This document shows positions 1 through 9,533 of a stretch of DNA of 64,000 nucleotides, piece after piece. Within the stretch, counting starts at the first letter, position 1, and every line of letters begins with the position of its first letter. The position numbers and the translations under genes were made by a program. Where the stretch lies: contig NZ_CP150629.1 of assembly GCF_038022665.1 (NCBI RefSeq), forward strand, positions 1,842,480-1,906,479. The letters are read 5' to 3'. Under the pieces are notes generated by a model that saw nothing but the letters and a program-made list of their open reading frames with translations, was not told where the DNA came from and made no database searches. Origin of the DNA: Methanolobus sp. WCC4 (lineage in GTDB: Archaea; Halobacteriota; Methanosarcinia; Methanosarcinales; Methanosarcinaceae).

Positions 1-933
1 GAGATATCAAAGCTTGCTAAGAAGATGCTGACAAATCCTGTGACCGTGGAGGTAACTCCACAGGCAACAACGGTCGAGCGTATCGACCAGTACATTTTCT
101 TTGTTGACTCCGAGGACAAGAACGAGCTTATACTGCAACTCCTCAGGAGCAAGCACCTTGAATGTGTGCTGATCTTCACCCGTACGAAGCACCGTGCCAA
201 CAAAGTAGCTCAGACGCTTAACAAGAACAGGATACCTGCAGATGCGATACATGGTAACAAGTCCCAGACACACCGTACAAAGGCACTTCAGGATTTCAGG
301 ACAGGACAACTGCGTGTACTGGTTGCAACAGACATTGCAGCCCGTGGTATTGATATCGATGATATATCACACGTGATCAACTATGACCTGCCTAACATCC
401 CAGAGAGTTATGTACACCGCATCGGGCGTACTGCAAGAGCAGGAGCCGATGGAACAGCATTCTCTTTCTGTGCTTCAGATGAGCGTGATCACCTCCGTGA
501 GATAGAGAAGCTTATCAGGATGGAGATCGAGGTTGCCGAACATGACTATCATTCAGAGAAGGCAATGAACGCCACAGGTGCTGATGCAAAACCCGCTCCG
601 AGACAGCATGGACAAAGGAAAGGTCCCGGTCCTAAAAGAGGTCATGGCAGGGGTAAGAAAGGTGAAGGTAAAGCCAGGTCCGGTGAGGGTAAAGGAAAAG
701 CTAAAAGCGACGATGGCAAAGCAAGGTCCAAACCTCAAGATGGTGAAACTAAGAAAGAAGGCAGAAGAACTGTCAGAAGGGAAAAGAAGAACGTCAAGGC
801 CAATGCTCTCAAGTCCTCCCCATCTAACAGGCAAAGCGGTCAGAGGGCCCAGAGCGGACCGAAAGGTCAGGGCAGGAACAAGAGTGGTAAGCGCTCCGGT
901 TCCGGTAATAACAACCAGAACAGGAACAAATGA
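1..933 (+). CDS. DEAD-box RNA helicase, C-terminal part (5' end outside window)
   Basis: The reading frame is open from the first base, so the gene begins before the window and the N-terminal ATPase lobe (motifs Q to III) is missing. What remains is the second RecA-like lobe: VLIFTRTKHRANKVA (motif IV region), VLVATDIAARGIDID (motif V) and YVHRIGRTARAG (motif VI). About 120 residues rich in Lys, Arg, Gly, Ser and Asn follow, typical of an unstructured RNA-binding tail. The organisation fits the RhlE/CsdA-like group that unwinds structured RNA during ribosome assembly or cold growth; the exact role is inferred. The downstream genes look unrelated and lie about 150 nt away. Confidence 0.93.
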   Translation, partial: EISKLAKKMLTNPVTVEVTPQATTVERIDQYIFFVDSEDKNELILQLLRSKHLECVLIFTRTKHRANKVAQTLNKNRIPADAIHGNKSQTHRTKALQDFRTGQLRVLVATDIAARGIDIDDISHVINYDLPNIPESYVHRIGRTARAGADGTAFSFCASDERDHLREIEKLIRMEIEVAEHDYHSEKAMNATGADAKPAPRQHGQRKGPGPKRGHGRGKKGEGKARSGEGKGKAKSDDGKARSKPQDGETKKEGRRTVRREKKNVKANALKSSPSNRQSGQRAQSGPKGQGRNKSGKRSGSGNNNQNRNK

Positions 934-1087
934 TATTCCGATCAGGAATATCTTTCATTTTCCAGTGGTATGATGTCAGCATGAACCGAAAGTGCTAATA
1001 TCTGCCACTGACCTTATAACCGCTTCAGAGCAGTACATTTGTTGTTCTTATGTTGTTCTGCTTTTTAAAAAACGAAAGTGATCTTGA

Positions 1088-1450
1088 ATGAAGTATCTCA
1101 TCCATGTCATCCAATTCGGAATAATTCTTGCTATCTGTTATCTGGGTGACCTGATACACAATTATCTCAGTCTGCCCATCCCTGGAAACGTTCTGGGAAT
1201 GGTTATCCTGCTGATATTCCTGTTGACAGGTGTGATCAAGCTGTCCATGATAGAGGATGTAAGCAATTTCTTCCTGAAACATCTCGCATTCTTTTTCATC
1301 CCGGCAGCTGTGGGAATTATTACGTGTTTCACGATACTTGAAGGAAAGTGGACTGCACTTTTTATCATTTCAGTGGTCTCGACCTTCATCATTGCAGTTG
1401 TCACCGGTGCAACGGTACAGATACTGATGAGGAGGCGGTCCGTTGAGTGA
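1088..1450 (+). CDS. lrgA: LrgA/CidA-family holin-like membrane protein
   Basis: A 120-residue protein with four predicted membrane segments and the family signature around residues 30-45 (LPIPGNVLGMVILLIFLL). CidA/LrgA proteins form small holin-like pores paired with an LrgB partner; in bacteria they affect murein hydrolase export and metabolite (pyruvate) transport. An archaeon with no murein sacculus more likely uses the pair for transport, which is inference. The stop codon overlaps the start of lrgB by 8 nt, so the two are translationally coupled. Confidence 0.88.
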   Translation: MKYLIHVIQFGIILAICYLGDLIHNYLSLPIPGNVLGMVILLIFLLTGVIKLSMIEDVSNFFLKHLAFFFIPAAVGIITCFTILEGKWTALFIISVVSTFIIAVVTGATVQILMRRRSVE

Positions 1451-2147
1451 GCTTATCTCCCAGCTAGTGCAGTCACCTGTGTTCGGCATAGGTATCTCCC
1501 TGCTGACATTCTATGCAGGTGGACTGGTCTACAAAAGGACAGGGTCCCCCTTCATGAATCCCCTTGTCCTGAGCATGCTGATGATAATAGTCCTGCTCTT
1601 AGGTTTGCATATCAGTTTCGAGGATTACAACAGGGGTGGGCAGTTCATATCGTTCTTCCTGGGTCCGGCCACTGTTATCCTTGCCGTGCCACTGTACAGG
1701 AAGATAAGCCTTCTGAAGGAGAATGTGTTCCCGATAATCGCCGGCATCAGTGTAGGTTCTGCTGCGGGGATCATCAGCATCATTGTGATGTGCAGGATGT
1801 TCGGACTGGATGAGCTGGTGAGCGTCTCCATGATACCTAAATCGGTCACGACACCGATCGGTATCGAGATCTCGAACCAGCTTGGAGGTCTGCCATCAAT
1901 TACCGTGGCTGCAATTGTCTTTACAGGTATAGCCGGTGTGATGCTGGGTCCGATGGTCTGCAAGCTGTTCAGGATAGATGATGAGGTGGCGGTGGGTGTT
2001 GCCATCGGTACTTCTTCCCATGCCCTTGGGACCACCAAGGCTGTGGAACTTGGAGAGACCGAGGGAGCCATGAGTGGTCTTGCAATAGGCATTGCCGGAC
2101 TGGTAACGGTGTTCCTTGCTCCGTTGCTGGCGAAGTTGTTGATGTGA
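1443..2147 (+). CDS. lrgB: LrgB-family membrane protein
   Basis: A 234-residue polytopic protein of the LrgB/CidB family, at the usual family length. Recognisable segments are MIPKSVTTPIGIEIS near residue 130 and GTSSHALGTTKAVELGE near residue 190, both conserved in the family. The start is a TTG at 1443 preceded by a GAGGCGG ribosome-binding site that lies inside the end of lrgA. It is the partner of the upstream LrgA-like protein, together probably forming a small-molecule export or uptake system in the membrane. The substrate cannot be told from sequence. Confidence 0.9.
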   Translation: MSELISQLVQSPVFGIGISLLTFYAGGLVYKRTGSPFMNPLVLSMLMIIVLLLGLHISFEDYNRGGQFISFFLGPATVILAVPLYRKISLLKENVFPIIAGISVGSAAGIISIIVMCRMFGLDELVSVSMIPKSVTTPIGIEISNQLGGLPSITVAAIVFTGIAGVMLGPMVCKLFRIDDEVAVGVAIGTSSHALGTTKAVELGETEGAMSGLAIGIAGLVTVFLAPLLAKLLM

Positions 2148-2216
2148 TAATACCACTGTTCTGTGGAAATTATTATCTCGATGAATATCACTATATCCTT
2201 TGAATGGGGAATTTTC

Positions 2217-2444
2217 ATGATCCTTATACAAAGAAGATATCAGGAAGAGGCTGAAGAGATCGATGAGAAGGATATCGACCGTGTGAAACTGAACCTTGGG
2301 ATCACAAGGAAGGTCTGCTGCGGTGGGCGGGAGAAAAAGGACTATGACCTTGGATGGATCAAGAACCCAAAGGACATGAAGATAACCACTGTAAAGGATT
2401 ATGAGATAAAGGACAGGGTGCTTGAGGTCTGGATCGAACCGTGA
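2217..2444 (+). CDS. small conserved-looking hypothetical protein
   Basis: A 75-residue charged protein beginning MILIQRRYQEEAEE. I chose the ATG at 2217 because a GGGGAA stretch sits just upstream; an in-frame start at 2163 would add 18 residues with no clear ribosome-binding site. It contains a VCCGGREKKDYDLGW segment with two adjacent cysteines and no membrane segment or known domain. It follows lrgB by 70 nt on the same strand and could be cotranscribed. I do not recognise the family; codon use looks like real coding sequence. Confidence 0.6.
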   Translation: MILIQRRYQEEAEEIDEKDIDRVKLNLGITRKVCCGGREKKDYDLGWIKNPKDMKITTVKDYEIKDRVLEVWIEP

Positions 2445-3138
2445 TCCGATTTTTTAATTCAAGTTATTTACAGTATTCATATTTCAGTTCTGTAGTGATC
2501 CTCACTTGAATGTAAAATAAAGTTTAAGCACAGATCATTTTCACTTTTTCGGACCGTGCCAGCTTCGCCGGGACCCTCCGGGATCGATCAAGTAATTCAT
2601 GTCTCCAATCAGTTTAACTTATTGTTCCCTGTACCCTTGCGTTTCTGATAGTTCTGCAAAAGATCATTGGCAAACAAAGAACAATGCTACCATCCGCCTT
2701 AGGCGGCACATTCTTTTTCTATCATCCTGAAAACTATTGAAATATTGCAGTTGTTTCAGTCCAATAAGAATTGCTGTGTTCAAAGTTGCAATTAACAGGA
2801 TCTCTACAGAGCCGTATATTCCTTCTTTAAGCAACCATATAACAAAAATATCTTTTTAATGCAAAATTATAACTACTGTTAAGTATGCTCGCTATTATCA
2901 AAAAAATGTGGATCAATGGTTAATTGATCAGGATCGAGCAGATAAAATAGCAAAGCATATATTCAGGTTTTAACATCTCAAATAAGATAAGTTTGTTTAC
3001 ATAGCCCTGCTTATCATACGATATGACTGGGCCAGTGGTTCGCACTTGATATTTGGCTGTTCAGGGTTGGATACTTCATCAAATAGTACAAGTGCAAAAG
3101 TGGTTGTTACAAAATCAAAAAAGTGAATTAGTGGTACA
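2445..3138. other. AT-rich intergenic region, no gene seen
   Basis: About 700 nt without a convincing gene on either strand. It holds a 13-nt palindrome at 2694-2706 (CCGCCT-T-AGGCGG) and a few AT-rich stretches that may be promoter elements for the gene at 3139. No tRNA-like cloverleaf or insertion-sequence ends were found. Confidence 0.5.
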
Positions 3139-3876
3139 ATGAGCAGTAATGAAAAAGGAAATATGAAGCTTGTTTTCTTAGCGGTAATTGTAGTGATATT
3201 AGGCAGTGTTCTCTGGGTGTCTGCCAGTTTTTCGATACTGGGGCCTAAGGACCTTGGGGTTGAGTACACCCATGAGGACTATGTGAGCGCGTTAGAGAAG
3301 ACCGGTATGCAGATAGAGTTCGAAGGCATGACCGGTGAAGAGCTGGAAGAATACAAACAGACTGCGGAAAAGAAATCTATCAATGATTATAATTTCGAGT
3401 TCTCAGATTATGAAAGAAAGGAATTCACTTTGACTGCAGCGGAATCAACGGCTCTGCTGAACGAGATCGCACCTGGGTTCTGGTGGTTCGATGACCTTCA
3501 GGTGAAGGTTTTGCCGGACGGGACCATGGAAGGATCCAGTACAGCAGATATCGGCAGGCTTAAGACCGACCTTTATTCTGATGTTGCAGATGATGTCCCA
3601 TTTCCTCTTCCTGATAAATTGAACATATACAGCAAGGGACGTATCAGTGTCACCAATAACCAGTTGAGCGGAGATCCTGAATCATTCTATCTTGGCCCGG
3701 TCTCTCTGCCTGATTCATATCTGGAGGATGAGAGTGTAAGTGTGATGGAAGAATATTTCCCGAGGATCTATACAGTTGTTCCGGGACTTGAGATCACAAG
3801 TCTGGACTCCAATGAGAATGGCGAGTTCGTCTTTGATGGTGTCATTCCACAAAAGGTCTCTGTAACCAAGAAATAA
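3139..3876 (+). CDS. hypothetical membrane-anchored protein
   Basis: A 245-residue protein with a short basic N-terminus and one hydrophobic helix (residues 10-32, LVFLAVIVVILGSVLWVSAS), then about 210 polar residues predicted to lie outside the cell. No known domain was recognised. The outer part is acidic and ends in a beta-rich segment (EFVFDGVIPQKVSVTKK). It lies 15 nt upstream of the radical SAM gene on the same strand, so it is probably in one operon with the radical SAM enzyme and the hydrolase. Confidence 0.75.
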   Translation: MSSNEKGNMKLVFLAVIVVILGSVLWVSASFSILGPKDLGVEYTHEDYVSALEKTGMQIEFEGMTGEELEEYKQTAEKKSINDYNFEFSDYERKEFTLTAAESTALLNEIAPGFWWFDDLQVKVLPDGTMEGSSTADIGRLKTDLYSDVADDVPFPLPDKLNIYSKGRISVTNNQLSGDPESFYLGPVSLPDSYLEDESVSVMEEYFPRIYTVVPGLEITSLDSNENGEFVFDGVIPQKVSVTKK

Positions 3877-3891
3877 GGCAGAGGTTAAGAT

Positions 3892-5172
3892 TTGAAATAT
3901 CTAATGGTAAATGGGGAGAAGAAGGAGATTCCTCCATTTCCACACCATAAGGCTTACGTCTACAGGAGTAAGCAGTTCTTCTCAGCGAAGGGTATTGCCA
4001 CTCATCTTACAATGGGAGAGTTCATCACCTTAAAAGAGCTCTACAATGGCTTCAAACACAAGTGCTCTATTCCAAGGGTCCTGCTCATCGATCCGACCAG
4101 CGATTGCAATCTCAGATGCAAGGGATGCTGGTCACAGGACTACGAGAGCGGACATAATATCTCCTATGAGAAGTTCGATGATATACTGACCCAGGCTGAG
4201 GAATTAGTTATTCTGGATTGCCTGATGACAGGTGGCGAACCTCTTCTCAGGAAAGATGATATCCTGAAACTGTGCAGGAAACACGACCGTATGACATTCG
4301 GTGCGTTCACCAATGCCACTCTTATCGATGAGGAATTCGCTGATGAGATGGTAAAGGTCGGTAATCTGAATGTCTTTATCAGTATTGAGGGAACAAAGGA
4401 AGAGACCGATTTCAGAAGAGGAGAAGGTGTCTACGATAAAGCTATAAGGGCCATGGATATCCTGAGTTCCAGGGATATCGGCTTCTCTTTCTCTGCTTGC
4501 TATCATTCAAAGAACTACAGGACCATTGCCAGTGATGAGTTCCTTGATAAGATGCGTGAGAAGGGTGCATGGTTCGGGTGGATGTTCCAGTATATCCCGG
4601 TGGGTAGTGATGCCGATACATCTCTTTTGTGTACTGCTCAGCAGAGGGCGTATGTGCAGGAAAAGATCAGGGATTACTGCGAAAGACACGATTATGTGAT
4701 AGTGGATTTCTGGAACAACGGACATCTCTGTTTCGGTTGTCTTGGTGCAGGGACAGGCTTTGCCCATATCAATGCCAAGGGTGATGTTGAGCCGTGTGCG
4801 TTCTGTCACTATTCCGATTCCAATATACACGATGTCTCACTTGCTGATGCACTGAGGTCGAAGTTCTTCACCACTTTCAGGGCTGCTCAGCCGTTCTCTG
4901 AGAATCCGCTAAGGCCATGTCCGCTGATAGACACCCCGCAGGCTATCGTTGATGTTGTAAGGGAAGGGGGAGCCCGGTCTACCCATCTGTCAAATCCTGA
5001 ATCTGCCGAGCATCTTGCGGAGAAGAGCTATGAGCGTGCCCGGGAATGGGAGGCATTATCAGAGGAACTCTTCGAGAAGATGCCGGAGCATAACCGGAAG
5101 AACTTCCCTGTGTTCTTAAAATACCTTGCATTCAAGAAAGGAATAACCGATGGCAGAAGGAAAAAGATTTAG
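3892..5172 (+). CDS. radical SAM protein with SPASM-like C-terminal cysteines
   Basis: A 426-residue radical SAM enzyme. The CX3CX2C cluster motif is in DPTSDCNLRCKGCW near residue 72, followed by MTGGEPLLR (the GGE motif) near residue 112. Later cysteines in LCFGCLGAGTG and VEPCAFCHYSD, plus RPCP near residue 343, suggest at least one auxiliary iron-sulfur cluster as in SPASM proteins. Such enzymes modify peptides or small molecules; the substrate is unknown. The start is a TTG at 3892 preceded by AGAGGT. The end overlaps the alpha/beta hydrolase start by 23 nt, which implies tight coupling of the two activities. Confidence 0.87.
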   Translation: MKYLMVNGEKKEIPPFPHHKAYVYRSKQFFSAKGIATHLTMGEFITLKELYNGFKHKCSIPRVLLIDPTSDCNLRCKGCWSQDYESGHNISYEKFDDILTQAEELVILDCLMTGGEPLLRKDDILKLCRKHDRMTFGAFTNATLIDEEFADEMVKVGNLNVFISIEGTKEETDFRRGEGVYDKAIRAMDILSSRDIGFSFSACYHSKNYRTIASDEFLDKMREKGAWFGWMFQYIPVGSDADTSLLCTAQQRAYVQEKIRDYCERHDYVIVDFWNNGHLCFGCLGAGTGFAHINAKGDVEPCAFCHYSDSNIHDVSLADALRSKFFTTFRAAQPFSENPLRPCPLIDTPQAIVDVVREGGARSTHLSNPESAEHLAEKSYERAREWEALSEELFEKMPEHNRKNFPVFLKYLAFKKGITDGRRKKI

Positions 5173-5923
5173 TGCTGAGGTTCACCTTAAGGAAGGTTCT
5201 GCTGACTGGATAGTGTTCGTGCATGGTTTCGGAGGCAGTGCACGGACGTGGAAGAACCAGACCGTTTTCTTCTCAAAGCACTATAATCTGCTTGTTCTGG
5301 AAATGCACAAGGAGAAGGTCCAGGGGAAACTGGAGCTGGATAAGGTGTGCAGGCTCATAGCCAGCACACTGGACCACTATGGGATTGAAAAAGCTCATTT
5401 CATGGGCTTTTCCTTCAGCTCACTGATATGCCTGCGCTTCGCTGTGCTCTATCCTGAAAAGGTTAGCTCGCTCATCCTTGGAGGCGGGATAATCAAGTTC
5501 AACCTGAGGACGAAGTTCCTGCTTTACCTTGCTATCACGTTCAAGAGATGGATCAATTACATGATCCTGTACAGGTTCTTTGCCTACATCATACTTCCAA
5601 GGAGCAATCACAGGAGATCTCGTTCTATCTTCGTGACGGAAGCGAAGAAATTAGGCTATGAAGAGTTCTGCAGATGGGTGGACCTGATCCCCCAAACAAA
5701 TGACAGTCTCACATGGCTGGATGAACTTGACGATGATGTCCAGGTCCTTTATGTCTCAGGTGATGAGGATCATCTATTCCTGAAGGATACTTTGAGATAC
5801 AGCAGGAGGATAGGCAATTCCCGTGTTGAGATCATTGATAATTGCGGGCATGTCTGCTCTATCGAGCAATACGAGCAGTTCAATGATATCGTTCTCAGAT
5901 ATCTGAGATCTGTATTTGCCTGA
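5150..5923 (+). CDS. alpha/beta-fold hydrolase
   Basis: A 257-residue soluble hydrolase. VFVHGFGGSARTW near residue 20 gives the HG oxyanion-hole motif, GFSFSS near residue 86 is the nucleophile elbow (GxSxS), DEDH near residue 205 offers the acid and DNCGHV near residue 235 the catalytic histidine. The gene starts inside the end of the radical SAM gene, so both are probably made together; the hydrolase may process the product or a precursor of the radical SAM reaction (inference). A hydrophobic stretch around residues 120-145 could act as a cap region near membranes. Confidence 0.85.
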   Translation: MAEGKRFSAEVHLKEGSADWIVFVHGFGGSARTWKNQTVFFSKHYNLLVLEMHKEKVQGKLELDKVCRLIASTLDHYGIEKAHFMGFSFSSLICLRFAVLYPEKVSSLILGGGIIKFNLRTKFLLYLAITFKRWINYMILYRFFAYIILPRSNHRRSRSIFVTEAKKLGYEEFCRWVDLIPQTNDSLTWLDELDDDVQVLYVSGDEDHLFLKDTLRYSRRIGNSRVEIIDNCGHVCSIEQYEQFNDIVLRYLRSVFA

Positions 5924-5935
5924 TCTCATCTTTTA

Positions 5936-6385
5936 TTAATACTGACTGGCAATGTATGCAACAAGCATGTACCTGAAGAGCTTTCCTAAAAATACTAGTA
6001 TAGTGAATTGAACAAAACTATATCTTAAAAGCCCTCCAGCAACGGCTATAGCATCTCCTATTCCTGGTAGCCAAGTGAACAACAGGGATATGCCTCCATA
6101 TTTCTTAAAACTGCCTTCTGCTCGTCTTATCTGTTCATCGGAGATGCGCATGTACTTGCTTATAATAAGTCCTCTTCCCGTGAAACCTATGTAATAGGAA
6201 GTACATGCCCCCAGAAAATTTGCTACTGATGCTACAATCACTACTGTGTAGATATTAAATTTGTCAATGATCATTAGCGCTACTAATCCTTCTGAACCAA
6301 GGGGAAGAATAGTCGAAGCTAGAAAACTTGTGATGAAAAGGCTGATATAGCCATAATCTGTCAAAAGTGTTGTTATATCTACCAT
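5936..6385 (-). CDS. YqaA/DedA-like small membrane protein
   Basis: A 149-residue protein with four to five membrane segments, in the SNARE-associated/VTT (DedA, YqaA subgroup) family. It contains STILPLGSEGLVALM near residue 25, an FTGRGLIISKYMRI loop, and the F-TWLPGIGDAIAVAGGLLR segment near residue 105, with a proline/glycine re-entrant-loop character typical of the family. Members move lipids or small ions across membranes. It is convergent with the hydrolase (12 nt apart) and divergent from the PEGA protein gene. Confidence 0.84.
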   Translation of the reverse strand: MVDITTLLTDYGYISLFITSFLASTILPLGSEGLVALMIIDKFNIYTVVIVASVANFLGACTSYYIGFTGRGLIISKYMRISDEQIRRAEGSFKKYGGISLLFTWLPGIGDAIAVAGGLLRYSFVQFTILVFLGKLFRYMLVAYIASQY

Positions 6386-6476
6386 TCTTTCTTACCTCTT
6401 TTCAAAAGTTATAAATACATTCTTCATATATTTACTTATGCTGCAAAAGAAGATGGTATTTGGTTGGGTAATTACT

Positions 6477-7946
6477 ATGTTAACTGAAAAAAATTATGGT
6501 ATAAAGCTTCCACTTAATCTATTAAAAGTAGTCACTTTTTTGTTGATTCTATTAGTTCTCATCACTCCAGCACATGCAGGAACACCTGTAGTAGATACGC
6601 AAATTAGTTTCACTCCTGGCTTATATCCCGGAGAATCTTCTACCTTGAAAGTACTGGTATCTGAAGTTAGTGGAAATGATTGGGTAAAAGATGTTACTGT
6701 ATCGGTACAGGTGTCACCCAGCAGTGGAGTTGTCATAAGCTCTCCTACTCAGAGTATATCCCGGATAAATAAAAAATCCAGTAACCTGTTCTCTTTCCCT
6801 GTAGAAATTACAAATAGTGCTACATCTGGAAATCGTAACATAGTTATTACCGTTAAATACTACGAAATGGATTTACTTAACATCAACACTCTTGGACCCT
6901 ATTATATTGAAGATAGTCAATATTTCAATATTAAAAATCCTTATGGAAAAGTATCTGTAAGTACAAACCCAAAAAATGCAGAAATTTATATTGATGGGCA
7001 ATACAAGGGAATATCTCCAATGACTATTTCCAATGTATTGCAAGGTAAACACACGTTGCTTCTGAAAAAAGAAGGATACAATGATTTAAGCACTACTATT
7101 ACGGTCACACCAGATTCACAAAGCTCAATAAGCAAGACCCTTTCTCAAAAAACAGGTAGTGTTAGTATATCTACAACTCCAAGTGGAACTAAGGTGTATA
7201 TAGATGACAAATATGCAGGCTCAAGTCCACTAACAGTGAATGGACTCCTTCCTGGTTCACATAGTATTTCTATCACCATGAATGATTATAGAGATGTCTC
7301 TGACACATTTTATATCAATGCAGGTGCCTCGACAACTTACAAAAAGTCATTAGTCAAGAAAAATGGGAACATTGATATTGATTCTACCCCAGCTGGTGCA
7401 AGTGTATATTTGGGAAGTAGCTATAAAGGAGTTACACCCCTCTATCTTGAAGGCATATCTCCTGGAACATATACCATTAATTTGGTTAAAGATGGTTATA
7501 ACGACCTACAACGGACAGTAACTGTAAAAGACGGATCTACAGCTTCCGTTTCTGCATCCATGGAAAAACTGAGTGTTGCAGAAAAAGTGGTTACACAGGT
7601 TAGTGGGAAGAGCTCATCCCTTGGAATATCTAATAGCATTTCTACAGCAGATTCTGTTGCATTCAATGCACATTTACTTGAAGTTGGATTCGTTGTATTT
7701 GTGTTAATTCTATCAATATTCTTTACTCGAAAAATCCTCAAAAGAAGGAACGACACAACAACAACAAATATTGAAAACCAGACTGTGTTCAATAATATAC
7801 ACTATGGAGATAATATTGAGACACATATAACTGATTCAGTTGTTCAGCGGTCTAATATAGGGTCCAAACAAAAATCATGCCCTTATTGTAACGATGCAAC
7901 AAATGCAGAAGGCTTTTGTTCTGCATGTGGAAGGAATATGGGGTGA
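6477..7946 (+). CDS. secreted PEGA-repeat surface protein with C-terminal zinc ribbon
   Basis: A signal peptide (LLKVVTFLLILLVLITPAHAG) is followed by a beta-sandwich resembling COG1361/CARDB domains and three consecutive PEGA repeats (about residues 155-365), each with a P-x-x-A-x-[IV]-Y-[IL] core and GxSP/GxTP turn. A membrane helix (VGFVVFVLILSIFFTRK) comes next, and the C-terminus ends in a double-CxxC zinc ribbon (CPYCNDATNAEGFCSACG), which would then be cytoplasmic. I chose the ATG at 6477 because a TATA-like ATATATTTAC sits too close to the earlier ATG at 6438. The gene is more AT-rich than its neighbours. It may link surface sensing to a cytoplasmic partner (inference). Confidence 0.85.
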   Translation: MLTEKNYGIKLPLNLLKVVTFLLILLVLITPAHAGTPVVDTQISFTPGLYPGESSTLKVLVSEVSGNDWVKDVTVSVQVSPSSGVVISSPTQSISRINKKSSNLFSFPVEITNSATSGNRNIVITVKYYEMDLLNINTLGPYYIEDSQYFNIKNPYGKVSVSTNPKNAEIYIDGQYKGISPMTISNVLQGKHTLLLKKEGYNDLSTTITVTPDSQSSISKTLSQKTGSVSISTTPSGTKVYIDDKYAGSSPLTVNGLLPGSHSISITMNDYRDVSDTFYINAGASTTYKKSLVKKNGNIDIDSTPAGASVYLGSSYKGVTPLYLEGISPGTYTINLVKDGYNDLQRTVTVKDGSTASVSASMEKLSVAEKVVTQVSGKSSSLGISNSISTADSVAFNAHLLEVGFVVFVLILSIFFTRKILKRRNDTTTTNIENQTVFNNIHYGDNIETHITDSVVQRSNIGSKQKSCPYCNDATNAEGFCSACGRNMG

Positions 7947-8016
7947 AACTACATAAAAATAGTTTAGTAGAAATAAATAAAAATAAAAAAGTAAACTATT
8001 GTTCTCAGATGCACGC

Positions 8017-8310
8017 TTACTCTATATCCACTTCCAGTCCACCGACAAAACCTGTTATCAGGTTGAACACCACTGCTATGATCATACCACCGATAAACCC
8101 TATAACTGCATAGAATATCGGCAGGGTTATTATCGAACCGACACCGAACATGAGTCCACCGGCAAATCCCATTTCTCCCATCATGGAGCCCATTGCAATA
8201 GAGAACAGGCTCATGAAAGCTCCTATTATAAGTCCGAGTATTCCGTAAACTGCACCAAGTATCTTCCCAAGAGAGAAGACACCAACCTTGTTAATGTATT
8301 GTGTTGTCAT
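8017..8310 (-). CDS. small Gly/Met-rich membrane protein
   Basis: A 97-residue protein with two long hydrophobic segments full of glycine and methionine (residues 18-50 and 55-90), for example GLIIGAFMSLFSIAMGSMMG. Proteins of this length and composition are common in archaea and may stack in the membrane; no function is known to me. It reads opposite to its neighbours and has an AT-rich promoter-like stretch on its 5' side near 8335-8355. Confidence 0.72.
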   Translation of the reverse strand: MTTQYINKVGVFSLGKILGAVYGILGLIIGAFMSLFSIAMGSMMGEMGFAGGLMFGVGSIITLPIFYAVIGFIGGMIIAVVFNLITGFVGGLEVDIE

Positions 8311-8651
8311 ATACGATCACTTCAAAAACAATTTAATATACAATGTTATTATATAAAAATAATTGCAATATCATTTTAGTATTTTATTAAGTACTATCTA
8401 GAGGTAAATGTAGAGCTAGATGTGAGGGATCATACACTTGATGGGAGGATTAAAAAGAAATCGAGAGACCGGGTAATTGTAAACCGTAAATTTAATAGCA
8501 TTTTATCTAAATTACTATTCAGTTCAACTTTAACCATATATATTGAACAGTTGCGTACCAATTATTAATTTCAATAGTTTCAAGGCAGTTTGCCTGTATC
8601 ATCCTGTGGATAGCCGGATGTGATCATATTATCTCTGGGGTTATGTAAAAA
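8311..8651. other. intergenic region ahead of two regulator genes
   Basis: About 340 nt, AT-rich, between divergent genes. It must hold promoters for both the small membrane protein (minus strand, TATTATATAA near 8347) and the regulator pair (plus strand; ACCATATATATTG near 8533). No gene or strong inverted repeat was found. Confidence 0.4.
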
Positions 8652-9533
8652 ATGAAAAAAAGCTTGATGGATGTCATATTTGCTTCTGAGAAACGAAAAG
8701 CCGTTCTCCTGATGTTGATGAATGGGGAAAAGGAAATATCAGTTATCCTCAATTCATTGAAAACGTCACGGAATTCACTGCTTCCACAGATAAGGACCCT
8801 GGAAGAACACCATCTTGTTTGTCATCATAAAGATAGTTATAAATTGACAACTATCGGGAAAATTGTAGTTGGCAAAATGGTCCCTTTACTTGATAAGACC
8901 GAATTCCTGGATGTCGATATAGATCACTGGGGGACCCATGATATTGATTTCCTTTCTCCTGAGCTTCTGGAAGGAATAGGTAAACTTGCACAATGTAAAG
9001 TTGTCAGCCCACCTCTTTCAGGGATCTACAATCCTCCTGAAGAGATGTATGCTCATTATAGTGGTCCACATGAAATTACAGATGTATCTGCCAGAGATCC
9101 CGAAACTTCGGATTTTTTCCTTGTAGTTACCAGGACTCTTTACATGAATTTTGATGAGATCATCTCTTCGATGCTTGAGAGGAAGATGAAAATCAGGATC
9201 ATAGTCTCGACTTCTTTATTTGAGAAGATACAGAACGGAGAGTACTCCTATTTTGCAGAGTTCCTTAAAAATAAGTTGTTCCGGTTCTATGTCTATCCTG
9301 AAAAAATAGACTTTCTTTCTTTCGGGTGCACTAGCGACTACCTTATTCTTCGTTTGCTGACAAATGATGGTGGATACGATAACAGGTATATGCTCTGTTC
9401 TGACCTGGAAGCGATCGAATGGGGTAATGGATTCTTTGAACATTACCTGGAGGATTCCATTCCGATAACCGAGCTGTATCAAAAGAACAAAAAACCAGCA
9501 GAGATGACATTAAATGAAAAGATCACTACTTGA
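8652..9533 (+). CDS. HTH-FilR1 (DUF1724) methanogen transcriptional regulator
   Basis: A 293-residue regulator. Residues 1-80 form a winged helix (SEKRKAVLLMLMNGEKEISVILNSL, then an EEHHLVCHHKDSYKLTTIGKIV wing), and the middle and end match the FilR1/DUF1724 layout with the VDIDHWGTHDIDFLSPELL segment. Family members (the Msr proteins of Methanosarcina) switch methyltransferase genes on or off; the ligand is unknown. Its end overlaps the next gene by 20 nt, and that gene is a close paralog, so this is a tandem duplication transcribed as one unit. Confidence 0.9.
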   Translation: MKKSLMDVIFASEKRKAVLLMLMNGEKEISVILNSLKTSRNSLLPQIRTLEEHHLVCHHKDSYKLTTIGKIVVGKMVPLLDKTEFLDVDIDHWGTHDIDFLSPELLEGIGKLAQCKVVSPPLSGIYNPPEEMYAHYSGPHEITDVSARDPETSDFFLVVTRTLYMNFDEIISSMLERKMKIRIIVSTSLFEKIQNGEYSYFAEFLKNKLFRFYVYPEKIDFLSFGCTSDYLILRLLTNDGGYDNRYMLCSDLEAIEWGNGFFEHYLEDSIPITELYQKNKKPAEMTLNEKITT

